Below are positions 42,931 to 51,302 of a DNA stretch of 64,000 nucleotides, piece after piece; positions within the stretch are counted from its first letter, which is position 1, and each line of letters begins with the position of its first letter. The DNA is from Planctomycetota bacterium (lineage in GTDB: Bacteria > Planctomycetota > UBA1135), in assembly GCA_018671175.1 (NCBI GenBank), contig JABHIE010000026.1, positions 1 through 64,000 of the forward strand, read 5' to 3'. The notes below the pieces were generated by a model that was not told the origin of the DNA, made no database searches, and saw nothing but the letters and a program-made list of their open reading frames with translations. Made by a program: the position numbers and the translations under genes.

Positions 42931-44091
42931 ATGATTGCACCACACGGTGGAACTCTCATCAACCGCCTCGTTGCAGAAAACGAGCGCGAAGCCCTTCTCG
43001 CTAAGGCCGCTGGTCTTCCAAGCATCACCCTTAACTCTCGCGAAGTCAGTGACCTCGAGATGATCACGGTTGGCGCCATGAGCCCTCTTTCGGGTTTCAT
43101 GACCGAGGCTGATTACAACGGCGTCCTTGACAACATGCACCTCGCCGACGGTAACGCTTGGCCACTGCCTGTCGTCCTTGCGACTAAAGGTACCGACGCC
43201 GCTCCTGAAGCTGGCACCGAAATCGCTCTCGTTGGCGAGTGCGGCACGGTTTACGGCACCATGGCAGTTTCTTCTGTCTGGGCCATGGACAAAGAGCGCG
43301 AACTTGATGTTTGCTTTTCTGGCACTAACGAAAAGGCCGACCACGGTCACCCAGCATGGGGTTACATCGAGACTCTCGGTAGCCACTACATTGGTGGTGT
43401 GATTAGCGTCGCAACACTTCCTTCTTACGAGAAGCACAACGATTACCGCTTCACGCCAGTCCAAACTCGTGCAGCTTTCGAAGAAAAGGGCTGGGAAACC
43501 ATCGCCGTTTTCCAAACGCGTAACCCAATCCACCGCGCACACGAGTACCTCACTAAAGTTGCTCTTGAGCAGACTGATGGCCTTTTGGTTCACCCACTTG
43601 TTGGCGATACCAAGGCTGATGACATCCCTAGTGATGTCCGCATGGAGTGCTATCACGCATTGTTGAACAAGTACTACCCGCTAGACCGCACCATGCTTGG
43701 TGTTTACCCACAGGCTATGCGCTACGGTGGCCCACGCGAGGCGATTTTGCACGCGGTTTGCCGTCAGAACTACGGTATCACCCACATCATCATTGGTCGT
43801 GACCACGCTGGCGTTGGCTCTTACTACGGCACATTTGATGCACAGCAGATTTTCGATAGCTTCAAGCCTGGCGAGCTCAAGATTGAGACGCTTCGTTTCG
43901 AGCACTCATTCTTCTGCAAGTTGACGGGCGGCATGGCGACGACTAAGTCGAGCCCAGCAGGCCCAGAAGACAAGATCTTCTTGTCGGGTACTAAGGTGCG
44001 CGAGATGCTCCAGAATGGCGAGCGTCCACCTGCCGAGTTCACCCGCCCAGAGGTTGCTGATATCCTCGTGCGTTGCATGCAGGTCAGCTAG
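42931..44091 (+). CDS. sat: Sulfate adenylyltransferase (ATP sulfurylase)
   Basis: A 386-residue homomeric-type ATP sulfurylase that makes APS from sulfate and ATP. The active-site motif is QTRNPIHRAHE, residues 195-205, with HxxH His201 and His204. GRDHAGVGSYYG further on is the second conserved loop. Length fits bacterial/archaeal Sat without a fused APS kinase. The leader before ATG 42931 contains ACTCTCCCA and one G in 30 nt. It is the only sulfate-activating enzyme seen here; there is no cysDN, aprAB or cysH nearby. Confidence 0.96.
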   Translation: MIAPHGGTLINRLVAENEREALLAKAAGLPSITLNSREVSDLEMITVGAMSPLSGFMTEADYNGVLDNMHLADGNAWPLPVVLATKGTDAAPEAGTEIALVGECGTVYGTMAVSSVWAMDKERELDVCFSGTNEKADHGHPAWGYIETLGSHYIGGVISVATLPSYEKHNDYRFTPVQTRAAFEEKGWETIAVFQTRNPIHRAHEYLTKVALEQTDGLLVHPLVGDTKADDIPSDVRMECYHALLNKYYPLDRTMLGVYPQAMRYGGPREAILHAVCRQNYGITHIIIGRDHAGVGSYYGTFDAQQIFDSFKPGELKIETLRFEHSFFCKLTGGMATTKSSPAGPEDKIFLSGTKVREMLQNGERPPAEFTRPEVADILVRCMQVS

Positions 44092-44199
44092 GTTTACGCC
44101 TAAAGTTCTCATTGGCCGGGGTCGATATACATTGACCCTGGCCTACTTTGGCCGAAAGGCTACCCCTGCCTCAATCTCCCTAACTCAAGCGCAAGAAAC

Positions 44200-45120
44200 A
44201 TGTTCGGACTCTTTGGCTCCAAGCGCGATAAGAATCACCTTATCGTTATCACTCTCGACTCCTGCCGCTATGACTCGTTCATGGCCGCTCAACCTGACTA
44301 CATCGCAAAGCTTTGCGGTGGTCTAGACAATGTCGAGCGTCGCTTCTCATACGCCGGCTGGACGGCCCCTTCGCACTACAACTTGCTGACGGGTCTTGTG
44401 CCACACACCAGCCCATCTGAGGTTTACGCTTCTGAGTATTACAAAGAAGACCTCTACAAGTTCACCGATCGCCTCGGCGTAGAGAAAGCTGGCTTTGAGG
44501 CCATGATCCCGCACCTTTGGTTGCCGTCCTACCTTAAGGCTCAAGGCTACGAAACCAATGGTTTGGTTTCTCTACCTGTATTGAATCCAGCCACGGGTAT
44601 CAATCGCGATTTTGATACATTCAAGCTCATGCCTAAGCACAACGACATGCTCGCAATGCTTGATGACATGGATGCCCACTGCAAGTCGAAAGACTCCAAA
44701 GGCCTCAATGGCAATGTGCCGCAGTTTTACCTGATGAATGTCGGTGAGACGCATTACCCATACGGCCTGCCTGACGAAGATAAAAACGACTTACCTCACA
44801 TTTCTGGTGTGAATGGTATTTTCCGCAAACTTGATAATCAAATCGATGGCGGTTCGGGCGACTTGGTCTCCGATAACGAGTCTGGCGCCTTCATGAATCA
44901 AGACAAGATCGAAGAGTGCCGCCAACGCCAGATCACAACCGTGAAGTACCTCAACGATGAGGTCTTCCCACGCCTTTACGACATGATGCCTAAAAACACA
45001 TGGGTTATTGTTACAGCTGACCACGGTGAGTTGTTTGGCGAAGCCGGTTACTTCGGGCACGGCCCGATCATGCACGAAAAGTGCTTTGAGGTTCCCTTCC
45101 TAGAAGGCAAGCTCAAGTAA
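44200..45120 (+). CDS. Cytoplasmic AP-superfamily hydrolase or transferase (sulfatase-like fold)
   Basis: A 306-residue protein with no signal peptide. The metal site begins LDSCRYDS (Asp20). The position equal to the sulfatase C-x-P-S-R signature reads T55-A-P-S-H59, so the nucleophile would be Thr, not formylglycine. The C-terminal metal motif is TADHGELFGEAG followed by HGPIMHEKC. It is shorter than full sulfatases. It lies between sat and cysC, which suggests that its substrate is a cytoplasmic compound linked to APS or PAPS. The leader carries AATCTCCCTA 27 nt before the ATG. The 108-nt gap after sat may include a promoter. Confidence 0.75.
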   Translation: MFGLFGSKRDKNHLIVITLDSCRYDSFMAAQPDYIAKLCGGLDNVERRFSYAGWTAPSHYNLLTGLVPHTSPSEVYASEYYKEDLYKFTDRLGVEKAGFEAMIPHLWLPSYLKAQGYETNGLVSLPVLNPATGINRDFDTFKLMPKHNDMLAMLDDMDAHCKSKDSKGLNGNVPQFYLMNVGETHYPYGLPDEDKNDLPHISGVNGIFRKLDNQIDGGSGDLVSDNESGAFMNQDKIEECRQRQITTVKYLNDEVFPRLYDMMPKNTWVIVTADHGELFGEAGYFGHGPIMHEKCFEVPFLEGKLK

Positions 45121-45156
45121 ATCACCCCCTTAATCTCCCTTAGCAAAAACATAAAC

Positions 45157-45702
45157 ATGGAACACAAAGGTTTTGTCCTCTGGTTCACCGGCCTTTCTGG
45201 CTCAGGTAAGTCCACAATCTCTCGTCTCTTCGAGACCGAAATGCGCAAGCGCGGCGCCAGCATCGAGATCCTCGATGGCGACGAAGTGCGTGAGAATCTC
45301 TCTAAAGGTCTTGGTTTCTCCAAAGAAGACCGCGACACCAACATTCGCCGCATTGGCTATGTTGCCAAGCTTCTTGCTCGTAACGGAGCGATTGCCGTAA
45401 CTGCTGCAATCTCCCCATACGCTGAAGTACGCGACCAAGTGCGTCGTAGCTGTGGCCGCTTCGTTGAGGTCTACGCTGAGTGCTCAATCGAAGAGCTTTG
45501 CAAGCGCGATGTCAAAGGTCTTTACGCCAAAGCTCTTTCTGGCGAGATCAAAAACTTCACTGGCATTTCTGATCCTTACGAGGCTCCAGAGAACGCTGAG
45601 ATCGTTGTTAACTCTGAGACGCAGTCCGCCGAAGAGTCCACAGCTATCGTGATCGAGTATCTCGAAAAGCAAGGCCTCATTAAGGCCGCCCAAACTGCCT
45701 AA
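45157..45702 (+). CDS. cysC: Adenylylsulfate kinase
   Basis: A 181-residue kinase that phosphorylates APS to PAPS. The P-loop is GLSGSGKS at 12-19. DGDEVRENLSKGLGFSKEDR near 39-58 is the APS-binding region, and KGLYAKALSGEIKNFTG (shortened) contains the family lid motif. Length is normal for a stand-alone CysC. AATCTCCCTT lies 25 nt before the ATG, much as in the gene before. A hairpin follows the stop. With sat it supplies PAPS. Confidence 0.95.
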   Translation: MEHKGFVLWFTGLSGSGKSTISRLFETEMRKRGASIEILDGDEVRENLSKGLGFSKEDRDTNIRRIGYVAKLLARNGAIAVTAAISPYAEVRDQVRRSCGRFVEVYAECSIEELCKRDVKGLYAKALSGEIKNFTGISDPYEAPENAEIVVNSETQSAEESTAIVIEYLEKQGLIKAAQTA

Positions 45703-45714
45703 AGGTTGTTTAAC

Positions 45715-45750
45715 TGCACCCGCGGTTGGCTTAGGCTTACCGCGGGTGCA
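45715..45750 (+). other. Hairpin between cysC and the next AP gene
   Basis: TGCACCCGCGGT (45715-45726) and ACCGCGGGTGCA (45739-45750), a perfect 12-bp stem with a 12-nt loop. There is no U tract. It may attenuate read-through or protect the cysC transcript. Confidence 0.6.
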
Positions 45751-45774
45751 ACTTGTTAAACCCCGACCCTCCTC

Positions 45775-47916
45775 ATGACCTCTCGCAAGCGTAAGTTCTT
45801 ACTCCCGCTCCTCGTAGCCATTTTATGGCTTGGGGCTCCTGACCCAGCTTCTGCATACATCGGCCCTGGCGCTGGCTTTGCATTTTTGTCGGGTGGCCTG
45901 GTCTTGGTGGGCTCGCTGTTTTTGGCGATCGGCATCTTGGCGATTTACCCCTTGCGCATGGCGTGGCGCTTTGTAACCGGTGCCGGCAAAATCAAGGGCG
46001 AGGCCAAGCGATTAGTCATTATCGGCTTTGACGGCATGGACCCACGGCTCGTCAAAAAATTCATGGACGAAGGCCGCCTGCCAAACTTTTCAGCTTTGGC
46101 TGCCGAGGGCACATTTACGCCTCTCGAAACGGCTTATCCTTCCATGTCGCCTGTGGCGTGGTCGAGTTTCACAACGGGTGTTGACCCATCGCGTCATAAT
46201 ATTTTTGATTTCATCACGCGCGACCCTTGCACTTATTTGCCCGTCTTGTCGTCGACTGAAATCAGTTCTGGCGAAAAGGCACTTCTCAAAATTGGCAAAA
46301 AAGAATTTTTCAAGCGCCCAACTTCGAGCATCCGCCTTCTGCGTCACGGCAAGCCATGGTGGAAAGTGCTTGGCGAGAAAAAGATTTTCTCCAACATCAT
46401 CCGCGTTCCGATTACATTCCCGCCCGAAGAGTTTTACGGCACTTGCTTAAGCGGCATGTGCGTGCCTGACCTGCAAGGCACGATGGGTTCGTTTACTTTT
46501 TGGACGACCGATGAGGCCCTCGGTGGCCCAGAGGCCGGTGGCGATGTTTTTGTTGTCGGCAAGCCTGGTACAAAGACATTCCGTTGCCCAATTGAGGGGC
46601 CACCTTCACCAACAAGCAAAGGCAAAATGCGTTTGCCGATGCGTGTCGATATTCTCGCACCCAATCGCATCAAATTGACCATCGGAAAGGCTGGCGATCA
46701 AACGAGCCTTGAGCTGGGCGTGAAGGAGTATTCCGACTGGACCGAGCTGACCTTCGAAGAGGGCAAAGCCAAGGCCATCGGTATCGCGCGTTTCTACTGC
46801 ATGGTTGCTGACGGGCAGTTTGGGCTCTACATGACCCCGATTCAGATTGATCCCGCTAACCCGGCGATGCCTATTTCGCATCCGACGGTTTACTCGATAT
46901 ATCTAGCAAAAAAATTAGGCCCCTTCGCCACACTCGGTTTGGCGGAAGACACCTGGGCGCTCAACGAGCGTGTTATCGACGAGGAAGCCTTCTGGAAATA
47001 TTCATTGTTAATCTGGGAAGAGCGACGCAAACAATTGCTTGACGCACTTGAGACCACGCCTAAGGGCTCAATCGTTTGCGTCTTTGACGGCACCGACCGC
47101 GTGTCACACATGTTCCACCGTTACCTTGACCCTGAACATCCAGCCAACGAGGGCAAAGATACAGAATGGGGCAAAGACAAAGTCGGTGAAATTTACGAGA
47201 TTGCCGACAAGATGTTGGGCGAGGCTCGCAGCAAGCTCAACCCTAAGCGCGACCGCTTAATGGTGATTTCAGACCACGGCTTTTGCCAATTCAAGCGGGG
47301 CGTCAATCTCAATGCTTGGTTGCGTGACAACGGCTACTTGGTCCTTAAGCCCGGTGCGCCGATTGACGAGGCGAGTGGCAAACCGATCTCTCGCGACTGG
47401 ATGGTCGATATCGATTGGTCTAAGACGCGCGCATTCTCGATGGGGCTTACGGGCATGTTCATCAACCGCAAAGCTCGCGAGCGCGATGGCATTGTCGAAG
47501 AGGGCGCTGAGCTTGACTCACTCAAAGCTGAAATCGTCGAAAAACTTTCTAAGCTGGTCGACCCAAAAACGGGCGAGTGCATTTTCCGCGAAGTCTTTGA
47601 CGCGGCCAAGATTTTCACGGGGCCTTATGTCTTTGAGGCGCCTGATTTGTTTATGGGTTACATCCGTGGCTACCGTAATTCCTGGGATTGCGCGACTGGC
47701 TCCTGCCCAAGTGAGATTTTCTCAGACAACACCAAATCGTGGTCTGGCGATCATTGCATCGACCCGCGTGAAGTCCCTGGCGTTTTCTTTAGTGACATGA
47801 AAATCAATACTGACACGCCCAACCTCATGGATTTGGGCCCAACTGCTTTGAAACTGTTTGGGGTCGATGTCCCGGGCAACATGCAAGGCTCACCTTTGAT
47901 TGATGAGGTCAAGTAA
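45775..47916 (+). CDS. AP-superfamily phosphodiesterase-like protein, copy 2
   Basis: A 713-residue membrane or exported protein. The N-terminus has two hydrophobic stretches (about 8-28 and 34-62), so the first may be a signal and the second an anchor. The catalytic domain starts IIGFDGMD (Asp86). Nucleophile region SMSPVAWSSFTTG gives Ser125. GTDRVSHMFHRY, ISDHGFCQF and WSGDHCID hold the metal ligands. The protein ends LFGVDVPGNMQGSPL, the usual end of this family. Its TAA overlaps the ATG of copy 3 (TAATG), so they are coupled. Confidence 0.82.
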   Translation: MTSRKRKFLLPLLVAILWLGAPDPASAYIGPGAGFAFLSGGLVLVGSLFLAIGILAIYPLRMAWRFVTGAGKIKGEAKRLVIIGFDGMDPRLVKKFMDEGRLPNFSALAAEGTFTPLETAYPSMSPVAWSSFTTGVDPSRHNIFDFITRDPCTYLPVLSSTEISSGEKALLKIGKKEFFKRPTSSIRLLRHGKPWWKVLGEKKIFSNIIRVPITFPPEEFYGTCLSGMCVPDLQGTMGSFTFWTTDEALGGPEAGGDVFVVGKPGTKTFRCPIEGPPSPTSKGKMRLPMRVDILAPNRIKLTIGKAGDQTSLELGVKEYSDWTELTFEEGKAKAIGIARFYCMVADGQFGLYMTPIQIDPANPAMPISHPTVYSIYLAKKLGPFATLGLAEDTWALNERVIDEEAFWKYSLLIWEERRKQLLDALETTPKGSIVCVFDGTDRVSHMFHRYLDPEHPANEGKDTEWGKDKVGEIYEIADKMLGEARSKLNPKRDRLMVISDHGFCQFKRGVNLNAWLRDNGYLVLKPGAPIDEASGKPISRDWMVDIDWSKTRAFSMGLTGMFINRKARERDGIVEEGAELDSLKAEIVEKLSKLVDPKTGECIFREVFDAAKIFTGPYVFEAPDLFMGYIRGYRNSWDCATGSCPSEIFSDNTKSWSGDHCIDPREVPGVFFSDMKINTDTPNLMDLGPTALKLFGVDVPGNMQGSPLIDEVK

Positions 47917-50066
47917 TGCGCACTTTCCTTTCTAAAGTTCCTGTCCTTGCTCTAATTGCTTTGGCTGCGTGTGGGCAACCACATAGCGACAAGCGCGTCA
48001 TCGTTTTTGGCGTTGACGGCATGGACCCAGAGATGCTTCAAGAGCGCATCGACCGTGGCATGATGCCAAATTTCAAGGCACTGCTTGCTGATGGGGGCTG
48101 CACCTTTAATGGCCAGCCGCAACTCAGTTTGCAAACGAGTTGGCCGCCGCAATCACCCGTGGCGTGGTCTAACTTCATCACAGGCGTGAACCCAGGCAAG
48201 CATGGCTTGTACGACTTCATCCATGTCGACCGCAGCAATTATGGCATTGTTTCCTCGATGTCTGAGACTTCCGACATCGGCAGCGAAATGCATTTGTTTG
48301 GCTATACCTTGCCACTTTCGGGTGGTGAGCAAACGCTGACTCGCCAATGGCCCGCCTTCTGGGAAGTCATGAGCGAAGATGGCATCCCTGTTGCGGTGCA
48401 TCGCATGCCGGCAAATTTTCCGATGAAAGAAACCACAGCCGTGACTTTCCCGGATATGGGTGCACCTGATTTGTTAGGCGCAGCTTCTGGCAAGGCCTAT
48501 CTTTGGTCGGATGACCTCATGAATCGCGCCAACAAAGATAGTGATTCTTCATTCGTGCGCACGGTAGAGGTCAATAAAAACCGCCCTGGGCTCTGGAAGG
48601 TCAACACCAAAATGTATGGCCCTGAAAACACCATGCTCGACCAGCGTGATTTGCTCGCAGAAGAGCATGCCGCTCTTGAGCTAGGTAACAAAGTCAAGGC
48701 CGCTCAAATTCGCGGTCAAATGGCCAACGAGCGCGAGGTTTCGACCGCAATCACTTTGCGCGTCGACTTGACCGCCGAAGAGCCGATGCTTGCTGTTGAT
48801 ATTGACGGCGCGTATGGCATCTGCGCCGAGGGCGAATGGTCGCAGTGGGTGCCAATCGAGTTTGAAATGATTCCTGGTTTGGTCTCGCTCTCTGGCTGGA
48901 CTCGCTTCTTGTTCAAGTCAGCCGAGCCTTTTGAAGTTTACGCTTCACCTGTGCAGATTGACCCATTCAATCCAGCCATGCCAATCTCGACCCCAGAATC
49001 AGCTGCAGCTGATTTGGCAAAAGCAATCGGGCCCTATTACACGCAGGGTTTCCCTGATGCTTATAAGTCTTACAAGGCACATTTGCTCGAGACTGGCGAG
49101 TTCGTTTCGCAATCCGATACGGTGTTCGAAGAGCGCGCTCTCATGATGGACTACGCGATGGGTGAGTTCGAAAAAACGGGCGGCTTGCTGTTTTTCTACA
49201 CGGGCTCCCTTGACTTGCGCTGTCACATGCTCTGGCATTGCCAAGACGACAAGCATCCTCACCAAGAGCCTGCAGGTGAGCACAATGGGGTGCCGTTTGA
49301 GTTGCAGATTGACCGCGTCTATAAGCAGGTCGACAGCATGCTCGGTGATTTGCTAGCACAGATTGATACGGTCGACGCCGCGCTCGGTGGCAAAACAGAG
49401 GTCATTGTTATGAGCGATCACGGTTTTGCGTCTTTCCGGCGCAAGATGCATGTGAATGATTGGCTCATCCAAGAGGGCTACCTTGTCCTCAAAGAAAAAG
49501 GCGATACGGGCTTGATCATGGCCACCGGCCATCACGACGACGGCACGGTTGATTTTGACACCAGTATGGTCGATTGGCAAAAGAGCAAGGCTTACTCAGT
49601 TGGCTTTAATAATGTCATCTTGAATCGCATCGGGCGCGAGGCGCAAGGTGTGGTCAGTGATGGCGCCGCCGCTGATATTTTGGCCGAAATTCAAACCAAG
49701 ATGTTGGCGCTCCGCGATGCTGACGGCGTGCCTGTATTGACTTCCGTTGAGCCCGCGAGCAAAGTTTTTCAAGGCGAGGCCGTTTTCTTGGCTCCTGACC
49801 TGCAATTGGGCTTTAATGTGGGGTATGGTTGCTCCGACGAGTCCGCTTCGGGCACAGTTACGGGCGATGCATGGCTAGTTGATAATGATTCACGCTGGTC
49901 TGGCTCACACCTCATGGACCCTGAGCTCGTCCGCGGTATCGTGATGACTCGCGCGCCGCACGCTCTCTCCAAAGACCCATCCCTCGAGGATTTGACGGCA
50001 ACTCTTTACGGGTTGTTCGGGGTCGATTCCCCGGTTGGCACTGATGGCCAGCCCCTGTTTCAGTAG
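47916..50066 (+). CDS. AP-superfamily phosphodiesterase-like lipoprotein, copy 3
   Basis: A 716-residue lipoprotein with lipobox LAAC, lipidation at Cys19. The catalytic domain starts FGVDGMD (Asp34). QSPVAWSNFITG gives Ser80 as nucleophile, then GKHGLYDF. The later motifs are GSLDLRCHM (differing from the TDRV/PDRV of the other copies), MSDHGFASF and WSGSHLMD. The last lacks the GDH form: Gly-Ser-His in place of Gly-Asp-His, so one metal ligand environment may differ. Copies 2 and 3 therefore sit on different membrane faces or anchors. Confidence 0.82.
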   Translation: MRTFLSKVPVLALIALAACGQPHSDKRVIVFGVDGMDPEMLQERIDRGMMPNFKALLADGGCTFNGQPQLSLQTSWPPQSPVAWSNFITGVNPGKHGLYDFIHVDRSNYGIVSSMSETSDIGSEMHLFGYTLPLSGGEQTLTRQWPAFWEVMSEDGIPVAVHRMPANFPMKETTAVTFPDMGAPDLLGAASGKAYLWSDDLMNRANKDSDSSFVRTVEVNKNRPGLWKVNTKMYGPENTMLDQRDLLAEEHAALELGNKVKAAQIRGQMANEREVSTAITLRVDLTAEEPMLAVDIDGAYGICAEGEWSQWVPIEFEMIPGLVSLSGWTRFLFKSAEPFEVYASPVQIDPFNPAMPISTPESAAADLAKAIGPYYTQGFPDAYKSYKAHLLETGEFVSQSDTVFEERALMMDYAMGEFEKTGGLLFFYTGSLDLRCHMLWHCQDDKHPHQEPAGEHNGVPFELQIDRVYKQVDSMLGDLLAQIDTVDAALGGKTEVIVMSDHGFASFRRKMHVNDWLIQEGYLVLKEKGDTGLIMATGHHDDGTVDFDTSMVDWQKSKAYSVGFNNVILNRIGREAQGVVSDGAAADILAEIQTKMLALRDADGVPVLTSVEPASKVFQGEAVFLAPDLQLGFNVGYGCSDESASGTVTGDAWLVDNDSRWSGSHLMDPELVRGIVMTRAPHALSKDPSLEDLTATLYGLFGVDSPVGTDGQPLFQ

Positions 50067-50089
50067 GCTTAAACTTAAAGAAAATAATC

Positions 50090-50287
50090 ATGTTTGGTGG
50101 TAACAAAGTAAAAATCAACAAGGACATCCTTGAGCGTTGCAAAAAATGCTCTGAGGTCGCTGGCTACGCTTCTGTCGAAGAGTTCATTGAGCATGTGCTC
50201 GAAAAAGAGCTCAAAGGTATCGAAGGCGGCGGTGATTCCGATGACGCCATTGCTGAGTCCATGCGCGGGCTTGGTTACATCAGCTAG
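50090..50287 (+). CDS. Small protein ending in LGYIS, related in layout to 42656
   Basis: A 65-residue protein. KVKINKDILERCKKCSEVAG resembles the strand and first helix of a ribbon-helix-helix fold; SVEEFIEHVLEKEL is the second helix. A Gly/Asp linker leads to AESMRGLGYIS. The plan (strand-helix-helix, linker, LGY end) matches the 72-residue protein that opens the cluster. It starts 23 nt after the third AP gene, and its stop directly abuts the ATG of the membrane protein gene. Likely an accessory or regulatory factor of the AP proteins. Confidence 0.65.
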   Translation: MFGGNKVKINKDILERCKKCSEVAGYASVEEFIEHVLEKELKGIEGGGDSDDAIAESMRGLGYIS

Positions 50288-51196
50288 ATGAAAGGCACCT
50301 TAATCGTGATGGCGATCAGCGCAACGCTGGTCGCGCTGAGTGTCTTTGCGCCTGGGGTCATCCTTGGGTTGTTTGGGCTATTTGAGCTGGCTTTAGGCTG
50401 GGCTGGGCCGATCGTGGTCGTAACCGTCATTTCTGCCTTAGTCGGTGTGTTGTTCATTTTGTCTTTTCCTCATGTGTCTTCGCAAAAGGGCATTATTTGG
50501 GTCAAAAGCCAAATCAGCTGTAACATTTTGGCGATTCGTTTGTTCGCAGATAATCTGCCCGTGGTTCTTAAATCACTCGGCAAAACTCTGACTTTCAACT
50601 TTGGCTACATTGGGCTCAACATTTTGCCTATGTTTGTGATGGCCGCACCCTTCATGGCGGTTTGGTTTGCTTTGAATTCGATGTATGCCTTTGAGCCGCT
50701 ACCCGCGGGGCAAGAGACTTTGCTGGTCGCTGAATTAGCGCCTGGCACCGATGCTTCTAAAGTCCAAATCGTTTTGCCACAAACGGCTGACGGGAAACCG
50801 GCCTTTGAAATCACTTCACGAGCTTCACTTAATGACAGTGAGCGAGTTTTGCTCGTTGGCTTAAAGCCCCAAGCTGTGGGTGACTTCGAGCTGGCTTTCA
50901 CCTATGCCGGCAACACTCTTACGAAAGACATCCGTGTTGGTGGTGATTTGGGCGGATTGGCGCGAGTGAAGACCGCCGACCCTTATGGTGATTTCGCTGA
51001 CCAAAAAGACCCTTTGGTTTGGTTTGGCGAGCCTGCATTTGCCTCAACTGACTTTTTGCAGTCGGTGACGGTCGATTACGGGCAGATGAGCTTTGGTCTT
51101 TTGGGCGACGGCGAAATCGGCATCATGATGCTATTTGTTGTTGTTTCGCTCGCGGTTGGCTTCGCTCTTAAGAACAAGATGGGCGTTGTGATTTAG
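50288..51196 (+). CDS. Membrane protein of unknown function, last gene of sulfate/AP cluster
   Basis: A 302-residue protein with about five hydrophobic segments: two near the N-terminus (4-32 and 36-62), a further pair around 97-130, and one at the C-terminus (about 278-296). Between the fourth and fifth lies an extracytoplasmic beta-rich domain of about 140 residues. A basic cytoplasmic stretch SSQKGIIWVKSQ follows the second segment. I recognise no family. The layout loosely recalls Oxa1/EMC3-type proteins but without adequate motif support. A terminator follows, so the operon ends here. Confidence 0.6.
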   Translation: MKGTLIVMAISATLVALSVFAPGVILGLFGLFELALGWAGPIVVVTVISALVGVLFILSFPHVSSQKGIIWVKSQISCNILAIRLFADNLPVVLKSLGKTLTFNFGYIGLNILPMFVMAAPFMAVWFALNSMYAFEPLPAGQETLLVAELAPGTDASKVQIVLPQTADGKPAFEITSRASLNDSERVLLVGLKPQAVGDFELAFTYAGNTLTKDIRVGGDLGGLARVKTADPYGDFADQKDPLVWFGEPAFASTDFLQSVTVDYGQMSFGLLGDGEIGIMMLFVVVSLAVGFALKNKMGVVI

Positions 51197-51210
51197 CATT
51201 TGGCCGAATC

Positions 51211-51231
51211 AGCCTGAAATTTCGGGCTTTT
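51211..51231 (+). terminator. Terminator at the end of the sulfate/AP cluster
   Basis: AGCCTG (51211-51216) pairs with CGGGCT (51223-51228), with one G-U, loop AAATTT, followed by TTTT. Confidence 0.65.
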
Positions 51232-51241
51232 CAAAGTTTTT

Positions 51242-51272
51242 ACCCATTTCTCTGTCCCACAGAGAGATGGGT
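51242..51272 (+). promoter_or_regulatory. Hairpin in the leader of the sigma-factor gene
   Basis: A 14-bp stem with one G-U pair, 51242-51255 with 51259-51272 and loop CCC. Its right arm contains ATG 51267, which supports use of ATG 51303 as start. It could be a second terminator or a control element of the sigma gene. Confidence 0.5.
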
Positions 51273-51302
51273 TACTCTTACCATGGAGAGGGCTTTTCCT
51301 TT

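Noticed and set aside
39124-50066. AP-superfamily proteins as formylglycine sulfatases
   Set aside because: None has the C-x-P-S-R or S-x-P-S-R signature; the nucleophile place is Ser or Thr in other contexts.
50288-51196. YidC/EMC3-type insertase
   Set aside because: Topology is loosely similar but no conserved motif supports it.
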